NCBI RefSeq assembly: GCF_049306965.1
Contig: NC_133200.1
Coordinates: 19,407,501 to 19,471,500 of the forward strand
Length of the DNA: 64,000 bases
From: Danio rerio
Lineage: Eukaryota; Chordata; Actinopteri; Cypriniformes; Danionidae
Direction: 5' to 3'
In this document: positions 12,831 to 33,340 of the stretch, in pieces
Layout: every line of letters starts with the position of its first letter
How positions within the stretch are numbered: position 1 is the first letter of the stretch
The notes under the pieces: generated by a model
Databases searched by the model: none
What the model was told of the DNA's origin: nothing
What the model saw: the letters and a program-made list of their open reading frames with translations, nothing else
Translations under genes and position numbers: made by a program

Positions 12831-13601
12831 GAAGGTTTTTATTTTGTGTTTTTTAGGTGTTGTCTGTGTTTTTGGAACCAACGAGGATATCAGAAATCAA
12901 TGATTTATTTTTATTATTTAGCCTGACATGTTTACTGATCCAAAATATTTTGATGTTTCCTAAAATAAAACATATTGTGTTCAATAGGGGAGTTGTTTTT
13001 TTTAAATCCAGACAGACATTTAAAAAAAGAACTTATTTTAAAAACAGTAACCACAATATGTTGATATTTTTATCCAAGGTTATGATACAGTCAGAAACTT
13101 ACACTGGCCTATGCCTATTGAAATCACCATGGTAACCAACCATAAAAATCCTTATGCTTTCAATACAACCTAAATTAATCCATATCAAATCAAAATGAAC
13201 TGACCAAAACTAAATGCGAGTCTAAACTGAATCAGGATTCATAAAACATAAATGCAGGGCACCTACATCAAAAAGCACAACACAGTCACACGGCACAATC
13301 GCGTGATCAACAACTAGTTAACACACATCCAGTGACTTTACTGGCAGTACTAGTCAATAATCGTGCAGGCATCCAAACCGGACACTTGTTTTCTCTATGC
13401 AGTACAGTGTGTACAGACAAAAGGGACAAATGGAAGAGCGAGGGAGGTAGTGAGGGAGAAAGAGCTGCAGTCTATTATTAGTCTATGGCTCCAGCGGCAA
13501 AGTGAGGTCACATCAGAGTCCAGCTTTGGGCACGTGTGTGTGCTCGGTGTGTTTTTGCTTTCACGCTCGAGCTGCTCTACACAGCCAGAATCAGAGCGCT
13601 C

Positions 13602-13602
<1 letters not shown>

Positions 13603-13645
<43 letters not shown>
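13603..13645. repeat. Poly-A tract (~43 A)
   Basis: Long mononucleotide run bounded by 'gagcgctcc' and 'ggggg'. It creates spurious poly-Lys and poly-Phe reading frames. Confidence 0.95.
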
Positions 13646-13648
<3 letters not shown>

Positions 13649-14346
13649 GGCAAGAGAAAAAGGCTTCCTGTAAACACGCGAGGAAGCCACAGTCTGTTGT
13701 GTGCGTCTCATAGCATTTCCTCAATCCGCTTGTAAAGCAGAAAGCACAGCATTTTGCACGGAACCATGAGGACATTTACATATTTTGGATCAGAAGGTGG
13801 CATGTGACAAATAAGAAAGGCTTGGAGAGCTGTCTGGTGCACAAACAACCACGGGCTGAATATTTAACTTGTCATTTGTGTGCCTTGTTTTCTATTATTA
13901 CAGGGGGTGAATAAATGTGATGCCACTAGCACAAATGCTTTTATTTTACATTTTTATAATTAATTATATTCATTTTATTTTTATTATTATTATGTAATCC
14001 CACATTATATAATCATATTATACTGTAGTATGATTAAAAATATACAAAACCTTTGTTTATAGTATTTAGTAGATAAGTTAAAAATTACATTAAATAATAT
14101 AAAAATAAAAAATGATAGTAGTATACTGCAGTAAAAGTAAAGCCAATTAAATATAAATTAAGGTTTTATGATTAATTAAAATAGACATTTGAGTGAAACA
14201 CTAAAATTTAAAATTTACATAAATTTTAAAATGATATTTATAGATTTCATCTTACATGACAAACTAATTGTTGCATAAGATCAATTAAGCGAAATAAATA
14301 AAAACATTGCAATGCGAGTGAAAATTGTACATTCACTATATATACA

Positions 14347-14760
14347 CAGTGCTCAGCATATATAAGTATCTATTATTTTTAAAATCATACTTTTAATAGA
14401 AAGCTATACAATATTATAGTTGTGCATATAGGTTAGATTAGTCAGTACTGAAGCCAAATCTGGAGCTTATCTAACAAAAAAATGAACAATAACGGTCCAA
14501 AATGATTTGTTATAGAAATATATTAAATACAATTTTTAAAAAGAAAAAAATCAAGAGAAGAAAAAAAAATAGTAGGTTGTAATTTGTAGTTGTAGTTTGT
14601 AATATGTTGCTTGAATTTAATGCCATTATCTTTCAATTTCTAAATATGTTTGGAAACTAAATTATTTTAAATGCAACAAAATACATAGCCAATATTCACT
14701 GAGAAAAGGATAAAAATATTCATTTTCAAAATGAGGTGTATTCAATTATGCTGAGCACTG
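14347..14760 (+). mobile_element. Tc1/mariner-like MITE with CAGTGCTCAGCATA ends
   Basis: The left end CAGTGCTCAGCATATA mirrors the right end ATTATGCTGAGCACTG, which abuts TATATA. The interior has no long frame. A clearly homologous copy in the opposite orientation ends at 58475; both share a segment around 'gtactgaagccaaatctgga'. Confidence 0.75.
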
Positions 14761-15239
14761 TATATATATATTTTATAAATGTTGTTTAAACACTCAATAC
14801 AATTTGCTAACTGTACGTGAAATAATTTAATAAATTTATTAAATAGATTACACAATCCAAATTGGAATTTCCTAAAGTGAAATAAAAATGCATGAATTTA
14901 AAGGTACTGAACATAAAAATATTTGAAATCGCTTGACAAATTATATTATCACAGAGATTTAAAAAGTTATAGAGTATTTTGGTGTCTTGGCCACAAGACA
15001 GACATTCACTTCATTCTTAGATTTTTAAACCATATCCATTAAAGTGACAGATCTTTGAAGATGACAAAAAAACTAACTGAATAACAAAACCACAGTATGC
15101 AAAAACAAATGTGAACTAAATCCTGGCAGATAATGCAAGTTACAGCACACTGTTCAGCAAAGGATCAATATTAGTCAGTCTATACTGCCCCCTAGTGCAT
15201 TGACTAAATTTCATTAACCAGATTGTTGAGAATTCTTAC

Positions 15240-23484
<8,245 letters not shown>

Positions 23485-24465
23485 GATTCCGGTAAACTTC
23501 AAGAAAGTGTATGAAACGTGGACAATTTGTGATTCTTTTTACAAGTAAACAAGTGAAACTCCTCCATGTTGAGCCACTTCCCTTCTGTCAAACCAACCGC
23601 GTTTTTACTCAGACCAAACAAATCACGCTTCGAATCATAGAGCCAGTCCGGCTAGTTGAGCAACAATGGAGGATATTTAATTTAAAAAAAATAATTTAGA
23701 TTTCGATTGATATATTTGTACAAGTACAAAATACTACCATAAATAGAGAAATTAACGTCGACATCAGTCCGGTCAATGTAACCACTCCTCAAATAATGAA
23801 ACAGAAGGCATGTTGGGATTAAATCTGAAATTTGCAAGCTAGTCTTTTAAAGATTATGCAGTCCTTAGAGTTGATTAATGTTCATTATATCTTACTTACA
23901 TTATATATTCATTTACATTACATACAAATTACACAGATGTTTTGATTAAAATAGAGAGGACAACAGCAATAGTCAAAGCAACAACAATAAAATGTAAATA
24001 ATATAATAAAAAATAAGAAACAAAGCATTTAGAAGGACAAATTATTTTTTTAAATGAAAAAAAATCTGAATAAAAATATAAACGAAAGTGAAATTCTATC
24101 CAGAGTAGGATTTTAAAAAGAGTAGAACACTGAACAGTACCATATCTCTTTAGAAGAAATAGACAAAAACGACTGATAATGTATAAAGATTCAAAAGCAT
24201 TTAATGAATAAACGCGACCACCAATCTCCCTCTGTCGCTAAACAAATGAAACCAAAGGTTTAAACTACGCTGGATATGACGCCGTTGCTTAGCAACACCC
24301 CAAACGGTAAAGTCGAAGACCTCAACGTAGACGCTTTAAGGACACAGTCGCTGATTCGATAATCAAATCAACGGCCCAATCAGTGAAGCCGTTGCTCAAG
24401 AAGGCGACCCATTGAGTTTTGATTTTGGTAGCTAACATTAGCCGCCGAAGCTCTGCTGCTGGAAG
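23485..24465. promoter_or_regulatory. Divergent promoter between poc1b and cep41
   Basis: The 981 bp separating the two start codons must hold both promoters and 5'UTRs. There is no TATA box close to either ATG. A CCAAT box lies at 24376-24380, 86 bp before the cep41 ATG, and an X-box-like site lies at 24284-24296. The segment 23700-24200 is AT-rich and featureless. Both products act at centrioles or cilia. Confidence 0.75.
24284..24296. promoter_or_regulatory. X-box-like RFX site, GTTGCTTAGCAAC
   Basis: A near-perfect palindrome: GTTGC and GCAAC half-sites around TTA. Against the known RFX consensus GTNRCC-N(0-3)-RGYAAC it fits as GTTGCT-T-AGCAAC with one mismatch. It sits 170 bp upstream of the cep41 ATG, a usual distance for X-boxes of ciliary genes. 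RFX binding is inferred from the motif. Confidence 0.6.
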
Positions 24466-25290
24466 ATGTCGGTGAAGAGGGGGATTGGCGATTCAGCGGT
24501 CAGTGCTTTAATTTTACGGAAATTGGCTAAATATTGTATGCGCTGTGGTATTTTGAAAGCTGTCTCCGCCAAAGTTTGTCATGGGTGCTGGTGTTTAACG
24601 TTAAAGGGAATCTGACACCGGTGGTGTTGTTGCTCCTCCGTTGCCATCACGTATACATACCTGACTGAGCATCAGCATCACTCTAGTGCTGCTGTTTTAC
24701 TGTTGTATTTCTGTCTGTGTTTATCAATAAAATACACGTCTAAACGAATGCAGGTCATAAAGAGCCTCCAGTCTTTTTCAGGAACACGACTGAGTTGAAC
24801 TCCGTGTTTGTTACATATAAACACCATGTTCTCTTCATGAAATGAGATACTTACAGGGTTTAACTAACAGTTATATTTATTCCAAAGAACAAAACGGATT
24901 ATAACACGTATCTGATTTCTAATGTCATTCATAATATGTACACGATGAAGTTGTTGAATATCTTTTCCTGATTTGTGTGATCTATTTGATATTTCAATAA
25001 ACTTTATTTCAGTTTTATTTTTATTTATATTATTATTTTAAATATAATTTAGATATTCTCAATTTTCATTATTTCATTCAGGGTGAAAATTACAATACTA
25101 AAATAATTTTTGTTAATTGAAATCAAGGTTAACTAAAAATAAACAAATAACTTAAGCCTTTATTACTTTAGCTACTTTTTTTCAGTTAATAAATAAATAA
25201 ATGACAAATATTTGCCATACAGTTTAATGAACAAAATCATAAATCTAATATTCAAAGTTTCAAACTTAATTTAAAAGTCAAGTCCTGCAT

Positions 25291-25366
<76 letters not shown>

Positions 25367-28300
25367 GATATCTTTGTGCAAGGTTAGATAAAAGTAAATA
25401 TTTTTTTATGTGTAAGCTTAGATAGAAAGTGCAAAAATGTTCATAACTAAATATTTTAATATTCACATGTTCTAACTAAAATGTATGCTTATTTTCCCAG
25501 TTTTTAAAGAAGAAGATTCCTCAGAACCCAAAATATCAGCATGTAAAAACAAGGCTTGATACAGGTAATACCTTTTTTTTTTTTGTTAAATCATAAACCA
25601 TCTTTTGACAGTTTATCACATCCATTGTAAATGCTATAGAGTATGTGATGGCAAACCCAGTTTATTTTATAGGCTCCAGCCTGACAAAATACATGGAGAG
25701 ACTAGAGGAGGCAAGAAAAAGTAAGTTCACGGCAAAAAAAACATTACCTATAACATTTAATTCTCAAAATTACATTTCATTCATCATTCCTACGTGTCAT
25801 TCATTTGGAGTGAACCTGAAGAATGAACCAAAACCATATTGTTTATAATCAGCAAATTTGTATTAGGTGAAAACAGATGAGGATGCAAAATATGATGAGA
25901 ATTTGTTTCTTTATTAAAACTATGCTTTTTATTGTACCCAAATGCCTGCTTTTTACACAATGCTTTATTGCAGCGACATATAGAACACATCTCAATAATC
26001 TAAAACATCTCATGTCTGTTTACATGTAAAAAAAAACAATTACAATAAAAACAGAAGTGCGTTTTTAATGACTTGTTCCATCTACTTTGTCTCCAAATAC
26101 ACTTACCCTACTGATTTTTACTCGCTTGATAAGCAAAGAAAAGCTGCCTTGTCCACACTGGTCATCTTGTTACAGGTTTCTTTTGATTTCTCAGGGATAA
26201 GCAATTCTTGTTCCTTCTTTCTGGCTCCATGAGTAGAGGATGGTTGCTGTACTGTAGATTACAGTAATTCCTCTGTTAAGATTGTCTGTAGTGAAAGTGA
26301 TATACATAACCTCATCCAGCGGTGTCACTTGGCATCTTTGGTGGTGAGGCTGGACTCTGGAGTTCTTGCCAAAGATAAAAAGAGATGTTGGCAGAGCTTG
26401 CCTCAGTTTGTGGTAGCCGTTGGCTTGTTGAAGAGCATTAAAAAGCTTGAAAATGGAGTTTGATATTTTGGGAGTCAATTTAAATGATGTGTCTTTAAAT
26501 GAAGATGAAGTGAGAAATGGTAACACTCAGGATCCAGGTATAACAGATTGAAATTGTTGGTTTAAAGACTCTATAAGGCTCCATATAGTTTGAAAATGCA
26601 TGTAATATAATGTTTTTTTTTGTTTTTTTTTTAATCAGACTACAGATATAGGAAGGACGAGTTGTTTAAGAGACTGAAAGTGACCACATTTGCACAGCTG
26701 GTAAGAAGAAGAGTATATTATTATTAATATAAATGTTGAATATGGTTATGGTGCTTAATAATTGTTGTGTAACGAATAGTTTTGTTTTTTTGTTTATGCC
26801 TTTGTAAGTCACTTTTTATAAATATTTTTATTTTAAATGTATAATTATTCTATATTCATTATCTATTGTACATTATTGTAAAGGGAAATGTGCATCAGTA
26901 TGTTGGATCTGTGCATTGGGTCTTGAAAGAAAAGCAGCCAAAAAATGACTTAAAAATGACTTGAAGCATTATTTGTGCTACTTAATAGTTTTGTGGAATT
27001 AATTGGTGTTGATTTTTACATATATACATGTTTTTTATGGTCATTTTTATAAAATTTTTAATTTTAAACCTTTAAATGTTGGTGTATGTTATTACTTATT
27101 TTTTTTAGGTAATCCAAGTTGCTTCGGTATCAGATCAGAATGACAACATTAAAGATGAAATGGCGGGATTAGAAGGTAGTTTCAGTTCTTTTTTGTGTTA
27201 CTGTTCTTTATTTATTCACAGTAATTTTTTTGTTTGCATTAACAATTTTTGTACTTTTATTTAAGAAGAATGATTTAAACTAACCCTTATCTAAAAGAAT
27301 TAAACTTGGCAACCATGAACCATCCATAAGGCCATACCAACCAAATAGGGTTAAAAAGGTGAACACAATAGTTAGCAGCAGTGCAAACATATGGCATTCT
27401 TTTTTGGGAATGCAGGAAACTTGAAGGTTTTGCAAGCCTGTGCAAAGATTTTTTGGGGGGAGCACAAAAGTTTTACAATTCAACACAGTTTATTGTTCAA
27501 GTGAAATATTTTACTGAGGGGATTCATATGTTGTGCAGACAAAATTCTAAGGAAAGCATGTATTTCATAAAAGAACAAAATGAAACATGTTTTTGTAAGA
27601 ACCTAAATCTTTTCATAAGACAACACAAAAGTAGCTTGAATAGATGAAAACAAAAACTCTGAGGATTATAAGAGAGGATTGCCTGCACAAATTATCTTGT
27701 GGAAACTAAATATGTTTTGGGAAAGAATGAAATAGTTGTGCATTCCTTGTTTTAGCAACCGCATAGCAACACCTTCAGCAAATATAATCGGTAACACTTT
27801 AGTTTAAGTACCAATTCCCACTAATACCTACTGGCTTTATTGCTTACCTATTTTTAAGATATTGGCTGCTTCTTCATACTTCTAAATAATGATCTTATTA
27901 TACATCCCTAATCATATTCTATACCTAAACACAAACTTCTACCTTACTAACTATTAAAGGGACAGTTCACCAAAAAAAGAAAATTCTGTCATCACTGACT
28001 CTCTCTTTACTTGTTCCAACCCTCTTTTTCTTTTAGTTAAACATTAAAGAAGATATTTTGAAGGAAGCTGAAAACCTGTAATCATTGACATCCATAGCAT
28101 TTGCTTTCCCTATGGAAGTCAATGGTTTTCGGTTTTCTTCAAACTGTCTTCTTTAATATTCAACAAAAGAAGGAAACTCAAGGTTTATAATCACTTGAGG
28201 GTGAGTAAATTAATATTTTAGGTGAACCATCCATTTAATAAACAGCAATTTAGTAGTTTACTGAGCTAAAAGTCTTTGAATGATTTGTTAACAATGGTAA

Positions 28301-31300
28301 TTGTACATTAAAATAAAGTGTGACCATATAATCTTTTTATCTGCATGGATTTAGATGATGTTTCGATATTCTCTGCATCACCGGGCCTCGACTGTCTCTC
28401 CGATCAGACTAATGGGTCCCCACAACTAAACCCTCCTCCTCTACAGACCATCAACATTGACGAATCCGGCGACAATGGCTTTTCGCCCAGATCTACACTT
28501 CAAAGGTACATATATACATAGCTGGACCTGCTTTGCTTTTGTAATGATTGCATAAAGCTATCTCCTAATTTAATCAACCTAATCAGAATTTCATTTTATT
28601 CATCTAATAGATCCCCCCTCTTACATTTCCTCTATTGTACACACACAAGAGCTGTTCATTGGCCGGGCTGCTTTCTCAGGGCCTCGAGCTCCATTGAGTC
28701 TGTTTAGGGGCAGTCTGTGCAATGAAACACCGTCCTTAGAGACCCCTTGGGGGGGGGAACTGTGAGATATCGCTTATAACAGTTTGACTGTCCTCACCGG
28801 GTGTAACTGAGAATCTTTGGGTTCATTCATAGTGTCATCAGTGGCGTGGGAGAATTAGATCTGGACAAGAACGGACAGAAGACCATCCGGCTGTCTCCGG
28901 TTTCTACCTCCAACACCACTGAGTGTCCCTATCCCGACTGCCCGTATCTGTTGCTGGATGTGCGGGACAGAGAGCTGTATGACCAGTGCCATATTGTCAG
29001 TGGTAGGAAACCAAATGATAACTGCACAAATAAATTATGAATTAGTAATGTTATTTCAAGTAATTAATTATGTTTGTTGTTCACTGACAGCGTATAGCTA
29101 CCCTATTGCAACCTTATCAAGGACGATGAACCCGTACACAAAAGAAGTGCTTGACTACGTATCCTTTTGTTGCTGATATGTGTAAATATGTATGCATTGA
29201 AACCTATTGAGAACCTGCAATGCGCAACTAGTGCATAATTGTTCATTCATATTTTTGTTCGTTAACACCTTTGATTTCTGTTTTGGGGAAGTTACTTCAA
29301 ATTATTTAAAATGATAGTTCATCCCTAAATGAAAATTACTCACTGTTTACTTACCCTCAAGTGGTTCCAAATCTATATGAGTTTCTTTTTTGTTGTTGTT
29401 GTTGTTGAACACAAAAGAAGATACAGTTAAAACCAGAAGGTAATGTACACTGTAAAAAAAAAAAAAAAAAAAAAAGGAACATAACCATTTTTTAAAAAAA
29501 ACGTCTAATGGTAAATCATAGTAAGCGTTTACTATTTGAGGTACATCAGGATTACCTAAATGATTTACATTTGCTAAATGCCAGAATAATGAGAGAATTT
29601 TTTTTTTTTTTGGAGAATTTTTTATTCATTTCTAGACATTCAAAATTTGCATACATTTCCTTGGTATTTTTTTTTAGCTTTGCTTTTAAACTGTACAACT
29701 TTGGTCAAATGTTTTGGGTATCCTTCTACAAGCTTCTCACAATAGTTTAAAAGAATTTTGGCCCATTCCTCCTGACAGATTTGGTGTAACTGAGTCAGAT
29801 TTGTAGGCTGTCTTGCTTGCACAAGCTTTTTCAACTCTGCCCACAAATGTTCTATAGGATTGAAATAAGGGCTTTGTGATGGCCACTCCAAAACATTCAC
29901 TTTGTTGTTCTTAAAGCACATTTGAACTAATTTGAACTAATCTGAGCAGAATCAGAGGCATAATAATATGTAAACTTGACTTTCAAGAAAGGTTATAACA
30001 ATTTCTCTTACAGTTTTCAAACATTCTTCTACTTCTTTTGTGTTCAACAGAAAAAAAAACTCAAACAGAATTTAGAGTTTTCGGTGAACTATGCCTTAAA
30101 TAATTAAGTGATAAAAATGTTTTTAAATTACTTTTCTCATTACTTTGTCAGAAAAGTAATTTAATTACTCAGGAAATTGAATTGAAAAAGTGTTTTGATT
30201 TAAGAACTTTTTAGTTTATACTGTCTGCAACAAAAATGGGATATTTAGTAGAAGTTAAATGAGTGAAACACCATCACAATATAATATGACTTTCATTTCA
30301 CTTTGGAATGTATGAAAATTACATAGTTGTATTTGCCTTTTTGTTCGTTATCAAAAGTGGTATTGATTAAAATTTTTAAGCTATTAAATCAAAGTTAAAA
30401 ATTCCATGATTGTAAAAACACCACAAGTTAAGAGATGCAAATATCAGATTGTGTCATCAAGATGAAACGTTTGATTTACACTTCTACTTTTTTATGTTTA
30501 AAGTTCTCGTTCTTATGAAATCAAGCCATTTCTAGAGGTAATTTTTTTAACAACTATGCAGAAAAATGCATCTGGAAAGATCATCATCGTGTATGACGAG
30601 GATGAGAGGATAGCAAGTCAAGCAGCCACTACCATGTGTGAAAGAGGCTTCGAGAATCTTTTCATGCTGTCGGGGGGTGAGTCTATCAAAAGTGTTTTAC
30701 TTTACACAGAATGGAAAATAAGCTTCTTTTGGAGTTAATATTACTGTTTTTATACACAGATTATCAAATAAGGATTCATTCTGTCAGCATCAGGGGCTGG
30801 ATTCACAAATTATTGTTAAGGAAGTTTTTTTTTAACTGCTATTTTCTTCTTAGTGTCTATCTCCTCCTGATTTTTTACTAAGATTGTTCCTAATTCAAAA
30901 CTTATAAGTAATTTAAAGCTTGAACAGGATGTGGCTGCTACTTTAAAATCAGGACTATAAAGTGATGGAATTAAAATGTAGCGGTAATAAATTTGGTGTT
31001 GCTTTACATTCATTCTTAGTTCTTAATCAATGGTCTCAAACTTAATTCCTGGAAGGCCGCAGCTCTGCATAGTTTGGTTTTCACCTATCTCCAACCTGCT
31101 TAATAGTCTATAGTTTTCTTGAACACTTTGATTAGTTGGATCAGGTGTGTTTAATTAGGGTTGGAGCAAAACTGTGCAGAGCCGCGGCCCTCCAAGAGTC
31201 CAGTTTGACACCCGTTTTTAATTCTTCAGTTTCCACTCTAAGATTATCTAAGATTCGACCAATTTCTATGGTTAAATGTAGTTGTTTTAATGAAAATCTG

Positions 31301-33340
31301 TGTTAATTATAAAGTTAAGGACAAATCTGAACCCCAGCAAACTACATTCTTTAAAATATCGTCTTTTGTGGTCAACATACGATTGAAACTCATAAAGGTT
31401 TAAATCCACATGAGTAAAGATGCACTTTTTCATTTTAAGCCAACTATTCCTTAAAAAAAAGTTCTTGACTAATATCCTAAGAAAATTTTTGTGAATCTAG
31501 ACCAAGAATTGTATACACATTTTTAAATTAACAGCTCTTTTTTTCTCAACAAGGGTTAAAAGTGGTTGCTCAGAAGTTTCCAGAAGGAATGACGACCGGC
31601 TCCGTTCCCATCTCCTGTTTGCCATCACCAACAGGCCCTGCAGGACGCAAGCGATCAGTGCAGCAGCAGACATCACAGTTGGCAGAGAAAAAGTGGCGGT
31701 TCACAGCAGAAGACCTTGACAAAATCCAGCATTACCTTGAGGAGGTGTTCATACCCAGTGAAACCAGCAGTGAGTCAGTCCTTTCAGATCTGATGAAAAC
31801 AAAGTGAAAAACGTGGTCGATCTGTATTAGAAACCTTTCACCAGCAGATGGCAACAATATATACAAATTCAGCCACAGCTGACGGTGAATCATTTAAAGG
31901 GATATTTCACCCAAAATTGAAAATCTACCTGTTTGAGTTTATTTCTTCTGTTAAACGCAAAAAGTGATATTTTGTAGAATGATAGAAATTAAAAACCTTT
32001 GACTTCTCAGGTATTTGTTTTACCGACTATGAATGTCAGTGGTAAGACTTTCTTTTTTTTTTTTAAATCTTCTTTTGTGATCAACAGGAGAAAGATAGTC
32101 AAAGTTTGGAACCACTTGAGGGCGAGTAAATGAAAAGAAAATTTTCAATTTTGGATGAACTATCCATTTAATAGGAACAGGTTCCATTTACTTCTGTAAA
32201 TATGTTAAATACAACTATGGAAAATGACACCCCTTGAAAAGTCTCAGTTTCCTTGGATTGATGATGTATAGTTATATGACTGGGTAAAATGAAATTTTTA
32301 TTTTATTTAATAAACTACAGATTACAATATTTTAAAATAAATATTTAAATATACTTATAAAATATTAAAATAATAATTTCAGACATGTTCATTTTGTGGA
32401 AAGCACAGTTCCAGTGTTTAAACCTCAGAAAAGTTAAGAAATAAATATTTGGTAGAATCCTGATTTTCAATGGTCATTTTCTTTAAAAAAAATATTTCCC
32501 TAAATGACAATATTTTTATTTGAAAGATATGTCATCAGACTGGATCCTTTTAATTATAGAAATAAATTACATTTTAAGTGAATTTAAACAGGAAAATTTT
32601 GATTAAAAAAATACCTTTGGTGAAATTCTTTTTTCCAACAGCATAAAAAATCTATTCTGTTTACACTTTATGTTAAGGTTCCAGTATTTACTATGAACAG
32701 TAAATTTTTAAGGATAGTTCACCTAAAAAATTAAAAATGACTTTATTTATCCTTCCTCATGTCATTTCAAACCTTTATGAGTTTCTGTCTTCTGTTGAAC
32801 ACTAAAGATGTTTTGAAGAATGCTGTTTGCTGGCCATTGTGCTCCATTTCAGGAAAAAAATACTATGGAAGCTGTGAGTGTGTGTGTTCAACAGAAGAAA
32901 GAAGCTCAAATATTTTTTTTAACAAGTGAAGGGTGAATAAATGATTTTCATTTCTGGGTGAACAATTACTTTATTGCTATCTAATGAAAAGTCAGTCATT
33001 TTAGTCCTTTTTAACTCAGTGCATGAACTAATGTCACCAAACACAAAATTAGATTTTAGTGATACATTAGTAAATGTTGAACTATGATTCATAAATGCTG
33101 TGCAAGTATTGTTTATTCTTAGTTCATGTTAGTAAATACATTAACATATGTAACCTAATGGAAGTGTGAAAAAAAAAATGTAATCTAATTTTACACTTAT
33201 TAATTTTAGGTCGCCTCAGCAGCAGAATGTCCACTAGCAGCGCTCGCTCCAAAGCGTCTACAGTCGGTAGCAGTCGACAAGGTTCATCCATAGCAGGATC
33301 AGAAAGCGCTCGTTCAAGAAGTAGTCGACCCTGGAAATAA
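24466..33340 (+). CDS. cep41: Centrosomal protein of 41 kDa (complete, 374 aa)
   Basis: Ciliary/basal-body protein required for tubulin polyglutamylation in cilia; human mutations cause Joubert syndrome. Eleven coding exons, all GT-AG: 24466-24498, 25501-25564, 25673-25720, 26639-26700, 27109-27175, 28355-28505, 28833-29002, 29091-29158, 30562-30676, 31554-31769 and 33210-33340. They sum to 1125 bp including TAA. The N-terminus [20 protein letters not shown] matches the vertebrate family, as do [16 protein letters not shown] in exon 4 and the final PWK. A rhodanese-like domain spans about residues 172-270 ([12 protein letters not shown], then [10 protein letters not shown]). The position normally held by the catalytic Cys is Asp233, so sulfurtransferase activity is not expected, as is known for the family. 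The tail after residue 331 is rich in Ser and Arg. Introns carry several MITEs and a Tc1 transposase relic. The start was chosen by homology, and E1 ends in a GTCAGT donor. Confidence 0.96.
25291..25370. repeat. (GATA)n microsatellite in cep41 intron 1
   Basis: About 20 units with one GATAAATA interruption near 25351. Confidence 0.95.
27790..28324. mobile_element. DNA-transposon-like repeat hosting an Angel-like MITE (cep41 intron 5)
   Basis: Outer ends GGTAACACTTTAGTTTAAGT and ATTAAAATAAAGTGTGACC are inverted to each other. Inside, at 27954-28240, sits a palindromic element running from 'aaagggacagttcaccaaaa' to 'ggtgaaccatccattt', the Angel-like family of zebrafish MITEs. The arrangement suggests insertion of the younger palindrome into the older repeat. 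Confidence 0.65.
29312..30095. mobile_element. Angel-like palindromic MITE split by other repeat DNA (cep41 intron 8)
   Basis: Left arm 29312-29450 ('gatagttcatccctaaatga', 'aacacaaaagaagata') and right arm 30003-30095 ('cttttgtgttcaacagaaaa', 'ggtgaactatgcctt') are inverted halves of one family. A poly-A tract and a Tc1 transposase remnant lie between them. Confidence 0.65.
29640..29921 (-). pseudogene. C-terminal relic of a Tc1-family transposase
   Basis: A 93-codon minus-strand frame containing [41 protein letters not shown] and [10 protein letters not shown]. These are hallmarks of the C-terminal catalytic region of Tc1-like transposases, where NPIEHLW carries the catalytic Glu of the DDE triad. 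The usual SPDLNPIE reads SPYFNPIE here. The upstream two thirds of the protein and the terminal repeats were not found, so it is a dead fragment. Confidence 0.85.
31029..31216. mobile_element. hAT-like MITE in cep41 intron 9
   Basis: Ends are imperfect inverted repeats of about 35 bp: left 'ggtctcaaacttaattcctg' and 'gaaggccgcagctctgca', right 'tgcagagccgcggccctcca' and 'agagtccagtttgacaccc'. Length about 190 bp, no coding capacity. The target duplication is not clear. Confidence 0.65.
31895..32172. mobile_element. Angel-like palindromic MITE (cep41 intron 10)
   Basis: Runs from 'ttaaagggatatttcaccca' to 'ggatgaactatccatttaa'. The arms are mutually inverted and include 'tcttctgttaaacgc' and 'gatcaacaggagaaag'. 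Confidence 0.75.
32660..33169. mobile_element. Older repeat hosting an Angel-like MITE (cep41 intron 10)
   Basis: The outer repeat ('acactttatgttaaggttcc' to 'taacctaatggaagtgt') surrounds an Angel-like palindrome at about 32708-32975 ('ggatagttcacctaaaaaat' to 'ttctgggtgaacaattactt'). This is the same nesting as at 27790-28324. Confidence 0.6.

Larger units (their letters stand above)
1..15239. other. No recognised exon; probable long 3' intron of poc1b
   Basis: No reading frame here has both acceptable splice sites and recognisable protein homology. The last poc1b exon I can see ends at 15240 with a good donor (GTAAG), and about 110 codons of the POC1B family, including the conserved coiled-coil C-terminus, are still missing. 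The simplest reading is that this is a >15 kb intron whose next exon is beyond the left edge. Contents: repeats listed separately, plus unique AT-rich DNA. More GC-rich, apparently single-copy blocks lie near 380-620, 3660-4070, 7080-7290, 8450-8770, 10360-10640 and 13360-13770; I cannot assign them and saw no conserved coding frame in them. Confidence 0.6.

Noticed and set aside
13395-13775. 126-codon frame on the minus strand (and a 116-codon frame on plus)
   Set aside because: Its length is due to a 43-base poly-A run read as poly-Phe or poly-Lys; no homology and no start or splice logic.
26191-26526. 111-codon minus-strand open frame in cep41 intron 3
   Set aside because: It begins right after a stop without an ATG, resembles nothing I recognise and has no convincing splice sites; kept only as a possible old coding relic.
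31562-31807. 81-codon frame considered as a separate small gene
   Set aside because: It is cep41 exon 10 read into the following intron.
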